From Siphonodentalium dalli (Eukaryota > Mollusca > Scaphopoda > Gadilida > Siphonodentaliidae), in the NCBI GenBank assembly GCA_032622095.1, contig CP136067.1:197368052-197432051 (forward strand): 64,000 bases of DNA. Direction: 5' to 3'. Position 1 is the first letter of the stretch, and each line of letters starts with the position of its first letter. The notes below the pieces were generated by a model. The model saw only the letters and a list, made by a program, of their open reading frames with translations, was not told the DNA's origin and made no database searches. A program made the position numbers and the translations under genes. Below, in pieces: positions 10,277 through 22,383 of the stretch.

Positions 10277-12052
10277 CTAGCCCTTGGCTGCCTGCTGCTG
10301 TAAATCCATGGGTTGCACTGCATTGTGCATTGACGTTTCATGGCTTTGGAGCAGAGGGCTGCCACTGGGTGCAGTATGTGCCGGGGCTGGTATCCCTAGT
10401 GAAGGCTGAGTGGTGGGACTGGCCGCTGGCGGGGGTGCTTGGGCTGTCCGCGGGGGAGTTGGTGGGGGTCGTCGAGGGGGATCAGACTGGTTGAGAGGGG
10501 GTGGGGTTGGGGATTTTCTATGGAAAGAAGGGGGTGGTCTTGTGGGTGAAGGCATTTTAAAAGTTTGGTTATGTCCACTGAAGGTTTGACCTGCTCTGTC
10601 TGGTGAGTGAAATGTGGAGTACAATTCATTCCTCTGCTGGTAATTGTCCTTTCCATAACCACGACCTCTTGTCGATCCTCTGCGTCTGCCACGAAAAGTG
10701 CGTTGGTTGTGAGTCCCTCCAAATGCTCGCGTCCTTCCTTCAGGTTTTGCACATCTGTAAGGGGGTTGATGTTCAGGGTTAAACAGTTTGTTGTCAATAT
10801 ACAGACGGTCACCCGAGATGGCTGCTTTCTGTCCATCGTTACGTGCTTTCTGTGCAATGGGTTTTAAGATTTCCTGTCTGTATGTATTTACAACTTTTGG
10901 GTGGTTTTCATTGATATAGAAATGGGTCCCTCGTAGCGAACCACTTTCCATCTTAACTGCGTCCCTGTCGCTCTGAAGAAAGAATTTTGCAAGAATTGAT
11001 CTCGGAGATTTGGTGAGATCGTTGTTTTTTCCAATCCTTCTCACAGAATGAAACTTCATTTCCCATCTCAGTTTCAAAGTATTTTGTATGAAGTGGGTCA
11101 GTGCCTCCTTCGTGGTGTCAAATTCATTCTCAGCAATGCCAGTGAATATAAGCTCATTTCGCATCACTTTCGTTTCGAGATCAGTTATGGTCTCTATGGC
11201 ATATTGGGTCCTCTGCTCCACCAAATCGATTTTCGCAGACTTCTGTAGAAGCCTCATCACTTGTTCAGTAATGTTGACTTTGAATTCGAATAAGTCATTC
11301 ACATCGTTCACGACCTTTTTATTTTTCGACTCCATGAATCCAACCCTTGTTTGAAGATCTCCAACCGCGTACTGCATATCAGAAAGTTTCCTATTTATTT
11401 CACTCACTTCGGATTTGACATCTTCAATAGAGTTCACTTTCGTTGTTAAGCATTGGAGCATTGATATCACTTTGTCCATTTTTGTATCTGGTGATATACA
11501 TGCATCATCAAAATATTGAGTGGTCAACCCGATTGGAGCTTGTGTGTACGCCTGTGTTGTTGGTGTGGGATTATAAGAACCCGTTATGAATGTCGGGTCG
11601 CCGTAGTATCCGGGGTCGCCGTAGTATCCGTGTGAGCTCATTTGAATTGTTGTACTCTCGGGTGTCATCGCACTATCGCTGACCTTTGACCCACTGCATA
11701 CATTTCCAGTGTTTTCAGAGGGATTTTGGCACTGGTTCTGTTCGGAATAGGGTGAATCTGCATTTATTACAGTTGATAAGCCTTGATAAATGGCCTCCGG
11801 GATTCCAGAGTTCATATTGGGTACGATTTGTATTTCGGTTATACCGTTGCCAATGTCAACAAACTTTGCCGCCATGAATTTCGGTGTGTCACCTACCGGA
11901 TCGGAATGATAAAGTCCAATATTTTGCGAAATAACAGCAGGATCGTCGAATAGAATCCTATATCCAAACAAGCAGAGGATCAGAATATCGTGTACACATA
12001 TAATACTGTCCAGGAAACCACATTCACAAGATTTAAACAAGTTTATTCTCAA
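10277..12052 (-). CDS. LINE ORF1: coiled-coil RNA-binding protein
   Basis: Intact ORF of 591 codons. The conserved part may start at an internal Met (residue 60, near 11875; MAAKFVDIGNGITEIQ), because the first 59 residues look like leader sequence. After a low-complexity region with a YYGDP repeat, heptad-rich sequence (about residues 195-285) predicts a coiled coil. It is followed by an RRM/transposase_22-like domain (RNELIFTGIAEN, VRRIGK, RSILAKFF). The C-terminus is basic and RG-rich (RGRRRGSTRGRGYGK), then strongly proline-rich (RRPPPTPPRTAQAPPP). Such proteins coat LINE RNA and act as nucleic acid chaperones. It lies just upstream of ORF2 in the same orientation, as expected for a bicistronic LINE. 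Confidence 0.88.
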   Translation of the reverse strand: MRINLFKSCECGFLDSIICVHDILILCLFGYRILFDDPAVISQNIGLYHSDPVGDTPKFMAAKFVDIGNGITEIQIVPNMNSGIPEAIYQGLSTVINADSPYSEQNQCQNPSENTGNVCSGSKVSDSAMTPESTTIQMSSHGYYGDPGYYGDPTFITGSYNPTPTTQAYTQAPIGLTTQYFDDACISPDTKMDKVISMLQCLTTKVNSIEDVKSEVSEINRKLSDMQYAVGDLQTRVGFMESKNKKVVNDVNDLFEFKVNITEQVMRLLQKSAKIDLVEQRTQYAIETITDLETKVMRNELIFTGIAENEFDTTKEALTHFIQNTLKLRWEMKFHSVRRIGKNNDLTKSPRSILAKFFLQSDRDAVKMESGSLRGTHFYINENHPKVVNTYRQEILKPIAQKARNDGQKAAISGDRLYIDNKLFNPEHQPPYRCAKPEGRTRAFGGTHNQRTFRGRRRGSTRGRGYGKDNYQQRNELYSTFHSPDRAGQTFSGHNQTFKMPSPTRPPPSFHRKSPTPPPLNQSDPPRRPPPTPPRTAQAPPPAASPTTQPSLGIPAPAHTAPSGSPLLQSHETSMHNAVQPMDLQQQAAKG

Positions 12053-12916
12053 CTATTTTCTCTGTTTGAAAAAAGCGGTTGTTCCACTCTAAATTATGTG
12101 TCCCTATTAATGTGGTGAGACAAGCGCTCTTTATTTTTTACCATTTTAGGAATATTTTAGTAACTAACGCTCTTTATTATTCCATGCGGAAGAAAAATCT
12201 GTGATCGTTTTTATGTTGCTAATTTCTGTGATTTCGAGTTGGTTACACCTTTCTGTCGCATATATAGTCCGGATATGAGCATTTCATACATGTATATACG
12301 TTTGTGATCCCCGGGACTGGACCGGTGTGCAAAATAGAGATGATACTCTAAAACATATTATCACATACAACCATGTTTAACCTGATTTATCACGATATAT
12401 ATGAAGATTACAACCTGGTGTGTCATTTTGCAACATGATTTTCACCCAAACCATGTTATAATTAACATGTTATGTTTTTATAAAATTTAGGACATAACAC
12501 CACGTTTTAAACATGAGGTATCATGATATATCATGATTATAACCCGATGTATCATGTTACATCATGATTTATCAATCTCTGATCACACCAGTCATAATTC
12601 TTACCGAGTCATTGAGGGAGGTAAACCATGCATGGAGTTTGATAATTTATCACCCAAAAACAATATGTTATAATTAAGATGTTTATTTTTTAATTAATAT
12701 CATTTAGAAATATCAACAACATGCTAATTGAGATGTAAAATTTATATAAGGGTAATATCAACCTTCAAACCGCTGGGTTTAAAGAGACATAAAGCACTCA
12801 AAGTGGGTAAATATGCAAACATATAAACGTATGTAAACACCACAACTAAGATGAACATGGAGAAATAGATCAACTTTGTTCTTATATTTATTATTGATAG
12901 TTCTCCAATTCGCGCG
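12053..12916. other. LINE 5' end and AT-rich sequence
   Basis: The first part is probably the LINE 5' UTR. After that comes AT-rich sequence with many short CATG palindromes (12360-12580). A 45-bp block at 12601-12645 (CCGAGTCATTGAGGGAGGTA) matches the terminal repeats of element D at 33762-34371. No gene was seen. Confidence 0.4.
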
Positions 12917-13292
12917 TTAACCCTTTACCCAACAAACCGGCCAAAAACGGCCAAATAAAGCTTCAACAGCCTAAAATATCTTCGGTCTGTCTCAATAAAA
13001 CCATACAAATATGGATATCATTGGAACCGGCTCATTGACCACATTGTGATGGTTATAGTTATGCCCTGTGCCAATGCATTCTCTTATATATGCGAGTCGA
13101 CCATAGGTCGCCTCGCATATATAAGAGAATGCATTGGCCTAAAAAAAAAAATTCTTACATTCTTTAACAATTTTATAATTTTTAATGTGTTAAGCCAATG
13201 CATTCTCTTATATATGCGAGGCAACCTATGGTCGACTCGCATATATAAGAGAATGCATTGGCACAGGGCCCTTCTGTTGGGTAAAGGGTTAA
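12917..13292. mobile_element. TTAA-type MITE carrying double hairpin B, copy 2
   Basis: The element is bounded by TTAACCCTTTACCCAACA (12917-12934) and its exact reverse complement (13275-13292). TTAA targets and CCC-starting ends are typical of piggyBac-like elements, though Kolobok also uses TTAA. Inside are two near-perfect hairpins (13070-13138 and 13194-13262) that are reverse complements of each other, with an A-rich spacer. It is non-coding; short ORFs here are palindrome artefacts. Confidence 0.78.
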
Positions 13293-13785
13293 AACCATTG
13301 TTATGTAATGTTATGTAACTGTTGCAGTGATTTGTACAAAACATCGTTAATTGTGTAGTTCAAATATTTTAGAATGAAATTTAAATGGTGTTCAGAATAT
13401 TTTTCAATAATTACACCCACTTCATTTTCTATAGTAAATTGCCGTTGAGTTTATCAAAGCTAATGTAATTATATCGGATAATTACATTAGGTCGAGATTT
13501 TATCAGTGCAACAAAAACGACCCAAAAGTACTTGCGCGCAATGATATTTGTAGTCCGTTGCATAGTAACGAAGGACGCTATTTTATTCGCAGTACACATT
13601 TTTTTTCACGAACGCTATGAAAGCCAATAAAAGAATAATAAATAACTATCCAAATAAAGACAATGCCTTCGCGATTTATAGGTTTGTGATTCGGCATATG
13701 CCTTTAGACTGTGTAATTACATTAGGAAACCGAGATTATTCCTTAAATAATTACCGTAAAGTTTAGATAGAACATTTTTATCTTA
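13293..13785. other. AT-rich intron sequence
   Basis: No gene was seen. A small hairpin with TAATGTAATTAT arms lies near 13460-13490, and part of it (GTAATTACATTAGG) recurs near 13713. This is possibly a decayed foldback element. Confidence 0.3.
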
Positions 13786-14229
13786 TTGGACTTTGGGTTC
13801 GGGGGTAAAACATATTTGATTCGAGTCGAGGAACCCACCCATCAAAGCTCAGAGTGATCAGATATCGATTTTTGAAGTTTGTTATTTCTCGAGATGTGTA
13901 ATAATATGTGACACAGAAACACGTGGTCAAACGGAAGTTCTCGGACAAAATTGCGATGATGATGGATAACTCAAAAATCAATTGGTAATACGGCCAAATT
14001 TCGTGATACTTACGTGATAATACGGCCATATTTTGTTGAACAAAAGGTTGATAAATAACAAGTTTTGGGAAATATGATACCATAGTGGATGGCAGTGGAT
14101 GACAGTGGATAGCATTATTTCGTTGCAATAAATCGATTCTGATAACTAAAGCGTACTTTGAAGGAATGTTGTTGTTGTTGTTGTATCATGATGATATGGG
14201 GACCGTCTGATCGGATTGAGTACCTTTAA
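13786..14229 (-). mobile_element. MITE family A, copy 3
   Basis: Reverse-orientation copy ending GATCGGATTGAGTACCTTTAA. The opposite end is truncated at the TTGGGTTCGGGGGTAAAA block. Confidence 0.72.
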
Positions 14230-14724
14230 TAATGGAAATGCCCAAAACAAAGCAACTCAGATGGAGACAACTGAAGCTACCCATGTACTTAGCGTGGAGT
14301 ATACAACAGTATTAGTAACCACAGAGAAAGATCATTATTGTTGTTGTATAATTGTATACGGCATGCATGTGTACATGTTACATATTGTAATAATCCCACC
14401 TGCATGCCCCATGTATATAATGTATATCACCATATAGCACGTAAATATGTTAAATATCTCAATATCTCAATATCCATGTACTTTTGAGTCAAGAGATTAA
14501 ATAATTCGGCGGTCGCTGTGAGTCGATTTCACGATCAACATGAATTGATTAGTCGGCCGACAAAGATCACCTAAGTCATGCAATCTGGAGCTGGAACATT
14601 CGCTTACTACTGTGAAATGCAGGGTTTGAACTGGCGGAATATTAACACCACGCGGTGACGTAGCCAGTTGCCAAAGTAGAAATTAATGCCATGATCTAGA
14701 ATACTATGTAGATAAGATGCTCAC

Positions 14725-14796
14725 CTATTTCGTTCATTCTTAGTTTAGGGTCGAGTCCATTCAGCGGACATTTTGATGAGAAACACCGACAAATCG
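14725..14796 (-). CDS. Ras-like GTPase exon 2 (alpha1/switch I region)
   Basis: This 72-nt exon has a strong acceptor (ttctcctttttcag) and a donor (G|GTGAGC). It starts with two bases completing the exon 1 codon and ends with one base of a glycine codon, so phases match on both sides. It encodes ICRCFSSKCPLNGLDPKLRM followed by NEI, which sits where alpha1 and switch I belong. LDPKL lines up with the DPT of Ras, but the Mg-binding threonine position is lysine. The segment is weakly conserved, so this exon rests mainly on splice-site quality, phase and position. Exon 2 is below the usual ORF length limits. Confidence 0.65.
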
Positions 14797-15299
14797 CTGA
14801 AAAAGGAGAACATATGGATATTTCAGGTAATTTTTTTAACGGTTGCATTTGTCAACCAGTAGGCCTACTAAGTGTTAGATGTGTTGTCTTTCATACTTAT
14901 GACCTAATCTGATAGTTGGGTTTGCCCACCAGCATTTAGCGTTAGATGTGTTGGTTTCAGACACACATTTAATATTTCCTACTATCGGCCATAGTTTGAA
15001 TTGAGATGTCATGTGCTGGAAAATTTACAACCATAGAGGTGATGTCAGGTTGAAATATTCAACAGTTAGAAGAGGTACCGGTTTGAAAATTCGAACCCAA
15101 GGGTGTGGGGAGGGGTGAAAATTAATTCCCCTGTACAGTAAATCGGGGTCTGATTATAAGGAGGTGTGCGGTTGTAAATTCGATGTTTGACACATACAAA
15201 CGGGGATGGAGTCACGCTCTTGCATGGCATGACATGTATGACATACATGTGTAAATGCTGATAAAATATTACTTGCTGTTCCCAAACGAGACCTTGTTA

Positions 15300-15515
15300 A
15301 TTATGGTCTTCGATTTGTTGAATGCTACGGACCAAACTTTTAGAATTCACTCCCGCTTACAATTAGGAATTTTGCTACTTTGGAATCTTTCAAATCAGAA
15401 CTCAAAACGTATCTGTTTAAACTTCACTGTGTCAACGACGACGACCAAAGCTAAGAACATCATTCCTGGATTGGTTTATACAACATACTCAGCCTTCTAT
15501 GGCCCTTCATCCTGA
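15300..15515 (+). pseudogene. CR1-like LINE ORF2 C-terminal remnant
   Basis: In one frame the sequence reads NSLPLTIRNFATLESFKSEL then KTYLFKLHCVNDDD. This is the hallmark C-terminal block of CR1/Jockey-type LINE ORF2 proteins (WNSLP...LESFKSxLKTYLF). A TAG stop stands where tryptophan is expected before NSLP. The fragment is 5'-truncated. It is followed by hairpin element C2, and the LINE-type 3' tail resumes at 16028, so C2 probably inserted into it. No translation is expected. Confidence 0.7.
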
Positions 15516-16027
15516 TATATTTACACACTAAGTGTTGTCATCACTAAATCCAGCATTCTGATTGGTCGGCGCCCACGTGGCTAGTTGCAGTTATTTCTCG
15601 GCGAATGCGTAACGCATCATAACACCAAGCTAATAACACCATCGATACGTCATTAGGTTTGGAAAGACGAACGCGTAATGCTTTGGGCGCATTTTGACTC
15701 GCGCAGGATTGACTTAATACATAATCGGGTTTCAACATGAAGAGAAATTGTTCCTATTAACTTTTGCCAAGGGTGCTATTGGGTATTTTGGGCTGATCTT
15801 GTCACGATACACTTTTCGATTTAAATATATTTACAAAAGCGGCTTTTTCGCTAAATGTATATAAATATAAGGATTAACTGTCACGTGGACTATTTTTATG
15901 GAGATGTAACGGTGAGGTAAGTGGACATAACTTGTATGTAAAACCCTTCGGGTTTTACACAAGTTATGTCCACTTACCTCACCGTTACATCTCCATAAAA
16001 ACAGTCCACATGACAGTTAATCCTTAT
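15516..16027 (+). mobile_element. Terminal-hairpin element family C, copy 2
   Basis: Same layout as copy 1: it starts TATTTACACACTAAGTG and ends with the long hairpin (about 15868-16027). Four arm positions differ from copy 1, and each change is matched on the other arm. It is inserted in a decayed CR1-like LINE and lies about 720 nt upstream of exon 2 in transcription order. Confidence 0.78.
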
Positions 16028-16195
16028 TTGTATATGAATTGTTTGATTTATTTCATTGTAGTTATTGTTTGTGTGTACTCATGTGTTTGAGTGTGTAGGA
16101 GCGCTGTTATTTGTTGTATCATTGAGCGCTTTGGGGCCTCGTGAGATAAGGCGCTTTAAAAATGCTATACAATATTATTATTATTATAAAATAAA
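16028..16195 (+). repeat. LINE/SINE 3' tail fragment
   Basis: The sequence ends with GCGCTTTAAAAATGCTATAC followed by an (ATT)n run, a typical CR1-like LINE or SINE tail. It probably belongs to the same insertion as the ORF2 remnant at 15300, now split by element C2. Confidence 0.6.
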
Positions 16196-16715
16196 GAACC
16201 AGATGGGTAGAATTATAGGCTAAAATTATACATTGCATCTATATAAGACCATGGGTTACTCTCGAAAGACTTAAAGTGATGACATATAATATATCAAGGT
16301 GATTCTTACTCCACGTTGGGAATATTATCCGATGGCAAATCATTATTATGTCCCCCATGCACTATGTTTTATTTCCTGACACTGAATAATTTTGTGCGCC
16401 GATATACGTCATGTACAAGTAGACCAGCCCGAACGCCGTGTGTAAAATCTACCGACATCCAGGCAGTGATTACTTACCATTTGAAAAATGATTTGATGTT
16501 TTTTCGTGTCGTACCACAATTAATGTTATAGCATTTGATCAAGAGTATTGAATTATGAAAGACATAATCTGAACCTGGCTACCTACTTCGTATAACCACT
16601 GTTTCAGTGATATATGTGTAATTTTGGAATCTAATTTTCGTGGCGGATACGATCATATGTTTCTGGGACGATCATGCTGGGTATGTTACTTGATTGAGTG
16701 TGCAAACAAGATAGG
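16196..16715. other. Intron sequence, nothing recognised
   Basis: AT-rich, with no gene or clear repeat. Confidence 0.3.
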
Positions 16716-16718
16716 GTG

Positions 16719-16768
<50 letters not shown>

Positions 16769-16950
16769 TACACGTTTTCGTTCGGATTTCTATTCTTAAG
16801 ATAGACCATAACACTTTCCCAATGGCGCCTGACGCACGAAGAATAGTATAGACGAACATCATTATTAGTATTATTACACAACAACTCAACTCAATTATTG
16901 AACACTCCTCACCACTAAACCCATCTCCCAGCATCAGCATATCATCCCCT

Positions 16951-17040
<90 letters not shown>

Positions 17041-17045
17041 CTCTC
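16716..17045. repeat. (CT)n microsatellites
   Basis: Two CT-dinucleotide runs at about 16717-16764 and 16954-17036, with about 190 bp between them. The Arg-Glu repeat ORFs on the opposite strand are artefacts of the dinucleotide. Confidence 0.9.
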
Positions 17046-17770
17046 TATCTCTTTCACCTTCACAATCTCTCTCCCTGCTTCTCACGACATCAACATTACT
17101 ATAACTATGATATTTGCATTCCTTCCCGTCCGACCCCCTCTACACTTAATGATGAGCGAGCGTGAAACAAAAGGGGAGCAAACTTAATAAAAGCCCTTGG
17201 GCTTTTTGTTTAATCCCTTTCCAATCAATCGATTATTTATATTATTCCGTCTTACTGTAAAATCTTTGTCAAATGTTTAAATATGTTATTATTTTGATTG
17301 GAATAAAATATGTTTACACTAAAACTTTCCCATGAATGGCATACGAAATTCTAAAGAAAATTTATAGCAATATTGATAGAAGCTTTTCCGGGCTGATGTC
17401 ATCGATTCATATCTATTATTTTGTACACTGACATCTATATAAAACTTTCTGAGAAGAGATAGACCATCTTTAAGTTGGCGAACTATCAATCTACCCGTCC
17501 GACACCGCTAATAACACGTGCTAAATATACTAATTAGCAGGAACTTAAACATACAGGAATGACAGGACTATTGGCTTCATATTAAGGTATGTGCTTCCTT
17601 TGGCTGGGTTACGACTAGGATATAATACGACAACATTAAGTCTTTGAAAGTACAGTTCATGTCACTGACAACTAATTGGAAATGAAATGTGTTACACACC
17701 CCTTAGCACAAACAACTCCAAGTATACATCCATTTTATGACTGAAGCCTCTTGCAATTTTGCGAAAACCA
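17046..17770. other. Intron sequence, nothing recognised
   Basis: About 0.7 kb of AT-rich sequence. A short self-complementary stretch (AAAAGCCCTTGGGCTTTTTG) sits near 17190. No gene was seen. Confidence 0.3.
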
Positions 17771-17771
17771 A

Positions 17772-17935
17772 GTGCCAATGCATTGGTCTAACAATAAATA
17801 TACATACCTTGAACTTGTAAGCCAGTGTATTATCTTAAATGTGCGAGTCTCCCCATTGGAGACTCCCATATATAATAGAACGCACTGGCACAGGTTCTTT
17901 AATGCTGCACCAGAGCAGCCCCCATCATGAAAGAG
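17772..17935 (+). mobile_element. Double-hairpin element family B, copy 3 (one hairpin collapsed)
   Basis: The second hairpin (about 17821-17893) and the downstream TTTAATGCTGCACCAG block match copy 1. Where the first hairpin should be, only GCCAATGCATTGG remains, which is the two arm tips joined directly. Confidence 0.65.
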
Positions 17936-18040
17936 ATATACACCCTAGTTATGTTCCATCTTAGAGAATATATATACCCAGTTCCAACAGCTAATACCCA
18001 TGCACTATATACCATCCCATGAATCTCCACTGCGTGCCTG

Positions 18041-18375
18041 GTAACGCCCCATATCATATTCCACCAGTTCAAAATATGCGAATTTTTCGAAGACCTGACA
18101 GAGAACTTTATAATATCGAAATAATAACACATGTAATACATAATTTCCGAGTCAATAATTGCTTTTTAATAATGTATTTCACATCAGATGAAAGTATCAG
18201 CTCGAGGTGGTATGGTTTAGGCGACTTTTGTGTGCCAGTATCGCGATAAACATTATTAATTATTAATGAACACATATTAACAAAAATATATTATCGGTGT
18301 TTTCTATGTTATAACGTTCCAAAAATTCCCAGGTTTTTAACTGGTGGAATGTGATCTTTACGGGCGTAGATAATG
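18041..18375. repeat. Inverted repeat pair
   Basis: The segment 18041-18120 (CATATCATATTCCACCAGTT) and the segment 18305-18375 (CTGGTGGAATGTGATCT) are inverted copies of one family. A third copy lies at about 41432-41510. This is probably a decayed foldback or TIR element. Confidence 0.5.
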
Positions 18376-18503
18376 TCTTCAAATGGTGATCTAAATCTTG
18401 GTTGATACACCGAACTGCATGCATGTATATTCATTGATGTCGCCCAGTAAGACGTTCGAATAACTCGGATTACACCCCACATAGAGTAAATGCCCGACTC
18501 TGG

Positions 18504-19205
18504 GGCCGGATTCGTCATCTCCAGAGTTTAAACCTGATATAAACCTACATTGACTGTCCACCCGAATCGGATCAAAAGTGGCGTGTGTGGTCGAACCTTG
18601 ACTATAGCTGGTTCAATGCGATCACCATGAAATTAAACTACACAGTTACCAGGTGGTCCACCGGCAAGTCGGTATAATGATTATTGTCACGCCCTCAATT
18701 AATTCGAGCAAGCGCACGCACGCTCGTGTGAGAAAGATTCAGTTGTGATATGACAATACCAAGCTGCCATTCTCACCTTAAGGACACGCCGTCAATCGAT
18801 ACTATGTATAGCTCCACCCATGTAAAAAGCGGTCCAGAAAAGACAGATTCGTCATCTCAGGTCTAGTCTACCTAAACCGGGTCCAGCTGGACAGTCGAAT
18901 TACATGGTTTATAGTTCCCGGTATATTGCTATAAAAAGCAAAACAATTATCGCAATTGACTAATCCTTGTCTAATAATCAATTTTAGCTGTCGATGGAAT
19001 GCGACAGTCCACATTAGGCAAGTACGATTAATTAACTCGACAGAGACACCGTGGGCCTGACTGGATTAGGTTTAAACCAGAGATGACGAATGCGTCACTT
19101 AGACGGTTTCGGGTTTATACCACGGACTTAAATTAATGTCAAAGAACGACTTAAACCTAGAAGTTTACGTAAGTCAGGTTTAAACCGAAAAATGAGAAAT
19201 CCGGC
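18504..19205. mobile_element. Possible TIR element with GCCGGATT ends
   Basis: The left end is GCCGGATTCGTCATCTCCAG followed by AGTTTAAACC. The right end is GGTTTAAACC followed by GAAAAATGAGAAATCCGGCT, an imperfect inverted copy. The GATTCGTCATCTC block also occurs inside at 18846 and, inverted, near 19082. It is non-coding, and the boundaries are approximate. Confidence 0.45.
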
Positions 19206-19425
19206 TTGGGACTTCCATTTGCCGGCATGTTTAGAATTTTTCGACCGATGTCTAATTTGACCGTTTAACTGTTGCCGAGTTTAATTCAATCACAACCTGT
19301 ATTGTCCGAAATATTCAAATGGACGGCCTTCGATTGTGCGTCTATACAATATTTGAAAAATCATAGCCCAATTCGTAGCACTCAATCCACAGGGACCTGT
19401 AACTCGCTCCGCTGCCCGACCCCTC

Positions 19426-19471
19426 CATATATATACGCCGCTTCTATATACGCGCCTGCTTCACGTTAATG
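19426..19471 (+). repeat. Left arm of foldback that hosts Helitron array 1
   Basis: This 46-bp arm (CATATATATACGCCGCTTCT through CACGTTAATG) is the near-exact reverse complement of 29386-29431. Only about 30 bp of host loop sequence separates the arms once the 9.9-kb array is removed. Confidence 0.75.
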
Positions 19472-19495
19472 GTAGTATAAGTCCTTATTATACTA

Positions 19496-22347
19496 CTAGG
19501 GGGTTGCCCGTCACAAAATGACGGGTATATAAATTGTCTTTGTTATTTTCTAGTGTCCGCGTTCATGGACACATGGAATGGTCATGCTTCTCCTTTTTGT
19601 TACTGGATGCGCGTTGGAACACTTTATTTCACTAAAACTGTATTTCTACACACCCAGTCCACATATGCGCAACGAAACAAAATCAGTATATTATTGAAAC
19701 ATACTCAATTCAGGAGCCTATATTCGGGAGCTTGCTGCACATTTCGAACGGACCCCCTTTGGAACCTTTATCCAGCATGCCGCCTAATGATCACACGCCT
19801 TCACTGCGCGGCCCGTTTGTATGAACACTTTATTTCAATAAAACTGTATTTTTACCCCCACCCCATCTCCCCGACCCATGTATATGCATGCACATATGGA
19901 ACGCAACAATCAAAATATTTTACTTTATCTATAATACTAACTGAAACAGGCTCACTTCGGAATCTTTATTTAGAGGGGAGGGGCCTATGTACAGCCCCTT
20001 TCTGCGGGTCGCGCACATTATATGATCTTAAACTGCGTGAGCTTCGCGCACATATAGGGAGCTTGCAGCACATTTTAAACGGACCCTGTATTCAACATGC
20101 AACCTATTGATCACACGCCCTGCACTGCGTGGCCCAGGTATGAACACTTTATTTCAATAAAACTGTATTTTTGCCCCCACCATCATCTCCCCAACCCACG
20201 TATATGCATGCACATATATGGAACGCAACAATCAAGATATTTTACTTAATCTATACTAACTGAAACAGGCTCAATTCTGAACCTTTATTTAGCGGGGGAG
20301 GGGCCTGCAGCCATGGATGTGGCTAGAGGGCCTCCGCTGGGGGTGTGTCCACCTTGGGAATTTCCAACTGCATCCCCCCCTTGAGTCGGAATCACACCAA
20401 CACAACTTTTTGCATAATTCCATTTGCACCCGCCCCCCCCCCCCTTGAGTCGGAATCACACCAACACAACTTTTTGCATAATTCTATTTGCACCCCCCCC
20501 CCCCCCTTGGCTTGAGTCGGAATCACACCAACACAACTTTTTGCATAATTCCATTTGCACCCCCCACCCCCCCCCCCCTTGAGTCGGAATCACACCAACA
20601 CAACTTTTTGCATAATTCCATTTGCACCCCCCCCCTTGTACCTCATGCTCAGGCCTAATTTCCTATATATTCATAAGCCATGCTTCTATTTTCCCAGTAT
20701 GAGAACATTAAGATGAAATTGCCCCCAAAAAAACAACTAGTGATCTAATTCCAGACAAATGCACACAGCTACCGACAACAGACCAGGAAACACCGGGCCG
20801 ACCATGGTTGTTTGGCCCGGTGTGAGAAAATTTTGAAATCTATACAAGAAAATCGCAAATCCTAGCATCTAGACTGGCCTCAACTGAAGCTTTCCTAGTG
20901 TTGGAAATTTCAAACCTCATGCTCCCCCTCAGGTTGGAAAATTCTTCAACTGATGACCATTTATGTCTACAAGTTTGACCAAATGTAGTAAAATATTGTT
21001 TTGCTATTACTAATTAGCAGTTTTGTATTGGCCATGTGGATGGGGCAATGACACACCGGGCCGACCATGGTTCGGCCCGGTGTGCGAAAATTTTGAAATC
21101 TGAACAAGTAAATCGCAAAATCCTAACATCTAGACTAGCCTCAAGCCTTCCTACTGTTGGAAATTTCAAACCCTACACCCCAACTTAGGTTGGAAAATTT
21201 CCAACTGATGACAATTCCAATGACAATGTTGACCAATTGTATGACAATATTGTTTTCTTAAATTAACTAGAAGTTTTTGACTGGCCACGGGAGAGGGACC
21301 AGGACACAAGCTTTCCAAGTGTTGTAAATTTCCAACCTGTCACCCCCTAAGGTTGGAAAATTTCCAACTGATGACCATTTCTGTCAAAATTTTTGAAAAA
21401 AAATAGGAACATATGCAAATATTGGTCGAAAAACAATAAATTCCCCCCAATAAATTGTTTTATAATCAAACTACAAGAACATTTTCAACCTATTGTTGGT
21501 GTGAAATTTCGTTGTGGCAGGTATGAAATTTCCAACTATTGAAAATATAGCTCTCTGCTGGGGGGTGAGACACCCCCACACCCCCCCCCCCCCCTCTAGC
21601 CACATCCCTGCCTGCAGCCCCTTTGTGAGCTTCGCGCACATTATATATAGTATTGTTTACACTGTAGGCCCTATTATTAGGCCTGTCCCGGAAATGTGCT
21701 TTCTCCAACTGAGTTCCGGCGAATTTACTGAGTTCACGGTAGCCTACCCACTGGGTACCGCCTATACCCACGTGTATACCGGTACTCCTTCGATTCCACA
21801 CTCAATACACAACTTTCGTATCAAAGACAGCATTCTTTACTTATGTTCAAACCCAACTGGCAAATTAAAATAGCATATTAGCACCCATTCCCAACGACGA
21901 ACGTTTGAGTCTTGGATCTGCACACCACTACATCCACCCTTTCCCAACGACGGTAGAACGTTCGAGTCTTGACTCTACGCCCCACTAATGCACTTCCGCG
22001 ACAAAATCAACATTCGTTACCTAAATGCACACTGAACCTGAACTGACACATTAATTTCAAACAACGCTTTGGTAGAGCGCATGGAAGTTTCGCCTACAGT
22101 AGCAAAGCAAGTGTTGGTTTGCGTTCGACGTCAATGACGTCATTTCGACTAACGTCATAAGAAATAGTGTCTACTTGAGTGCAAATGCTGCATTTTGGGA
22201 GCATGTTAGATCTCAGGTTTGCTTTAACCAATCGGCGTGAAAGTTGGTGAGTCACCTTTTATGACACACGATAGGTCGGGGAACAAATTTGGGCCACATT
22301 GGACGCATGGTTGACAAGTTATAAACGCGCCAAAAGCGTGACCGAGT

Positions 22348-22383
<36 letters not shown>

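Noticed and set aside
16672-17063. Arg-Glu-rich ORFs on the minus strand
   Set aside because: A direct reading of the CT dinucleotide runs.
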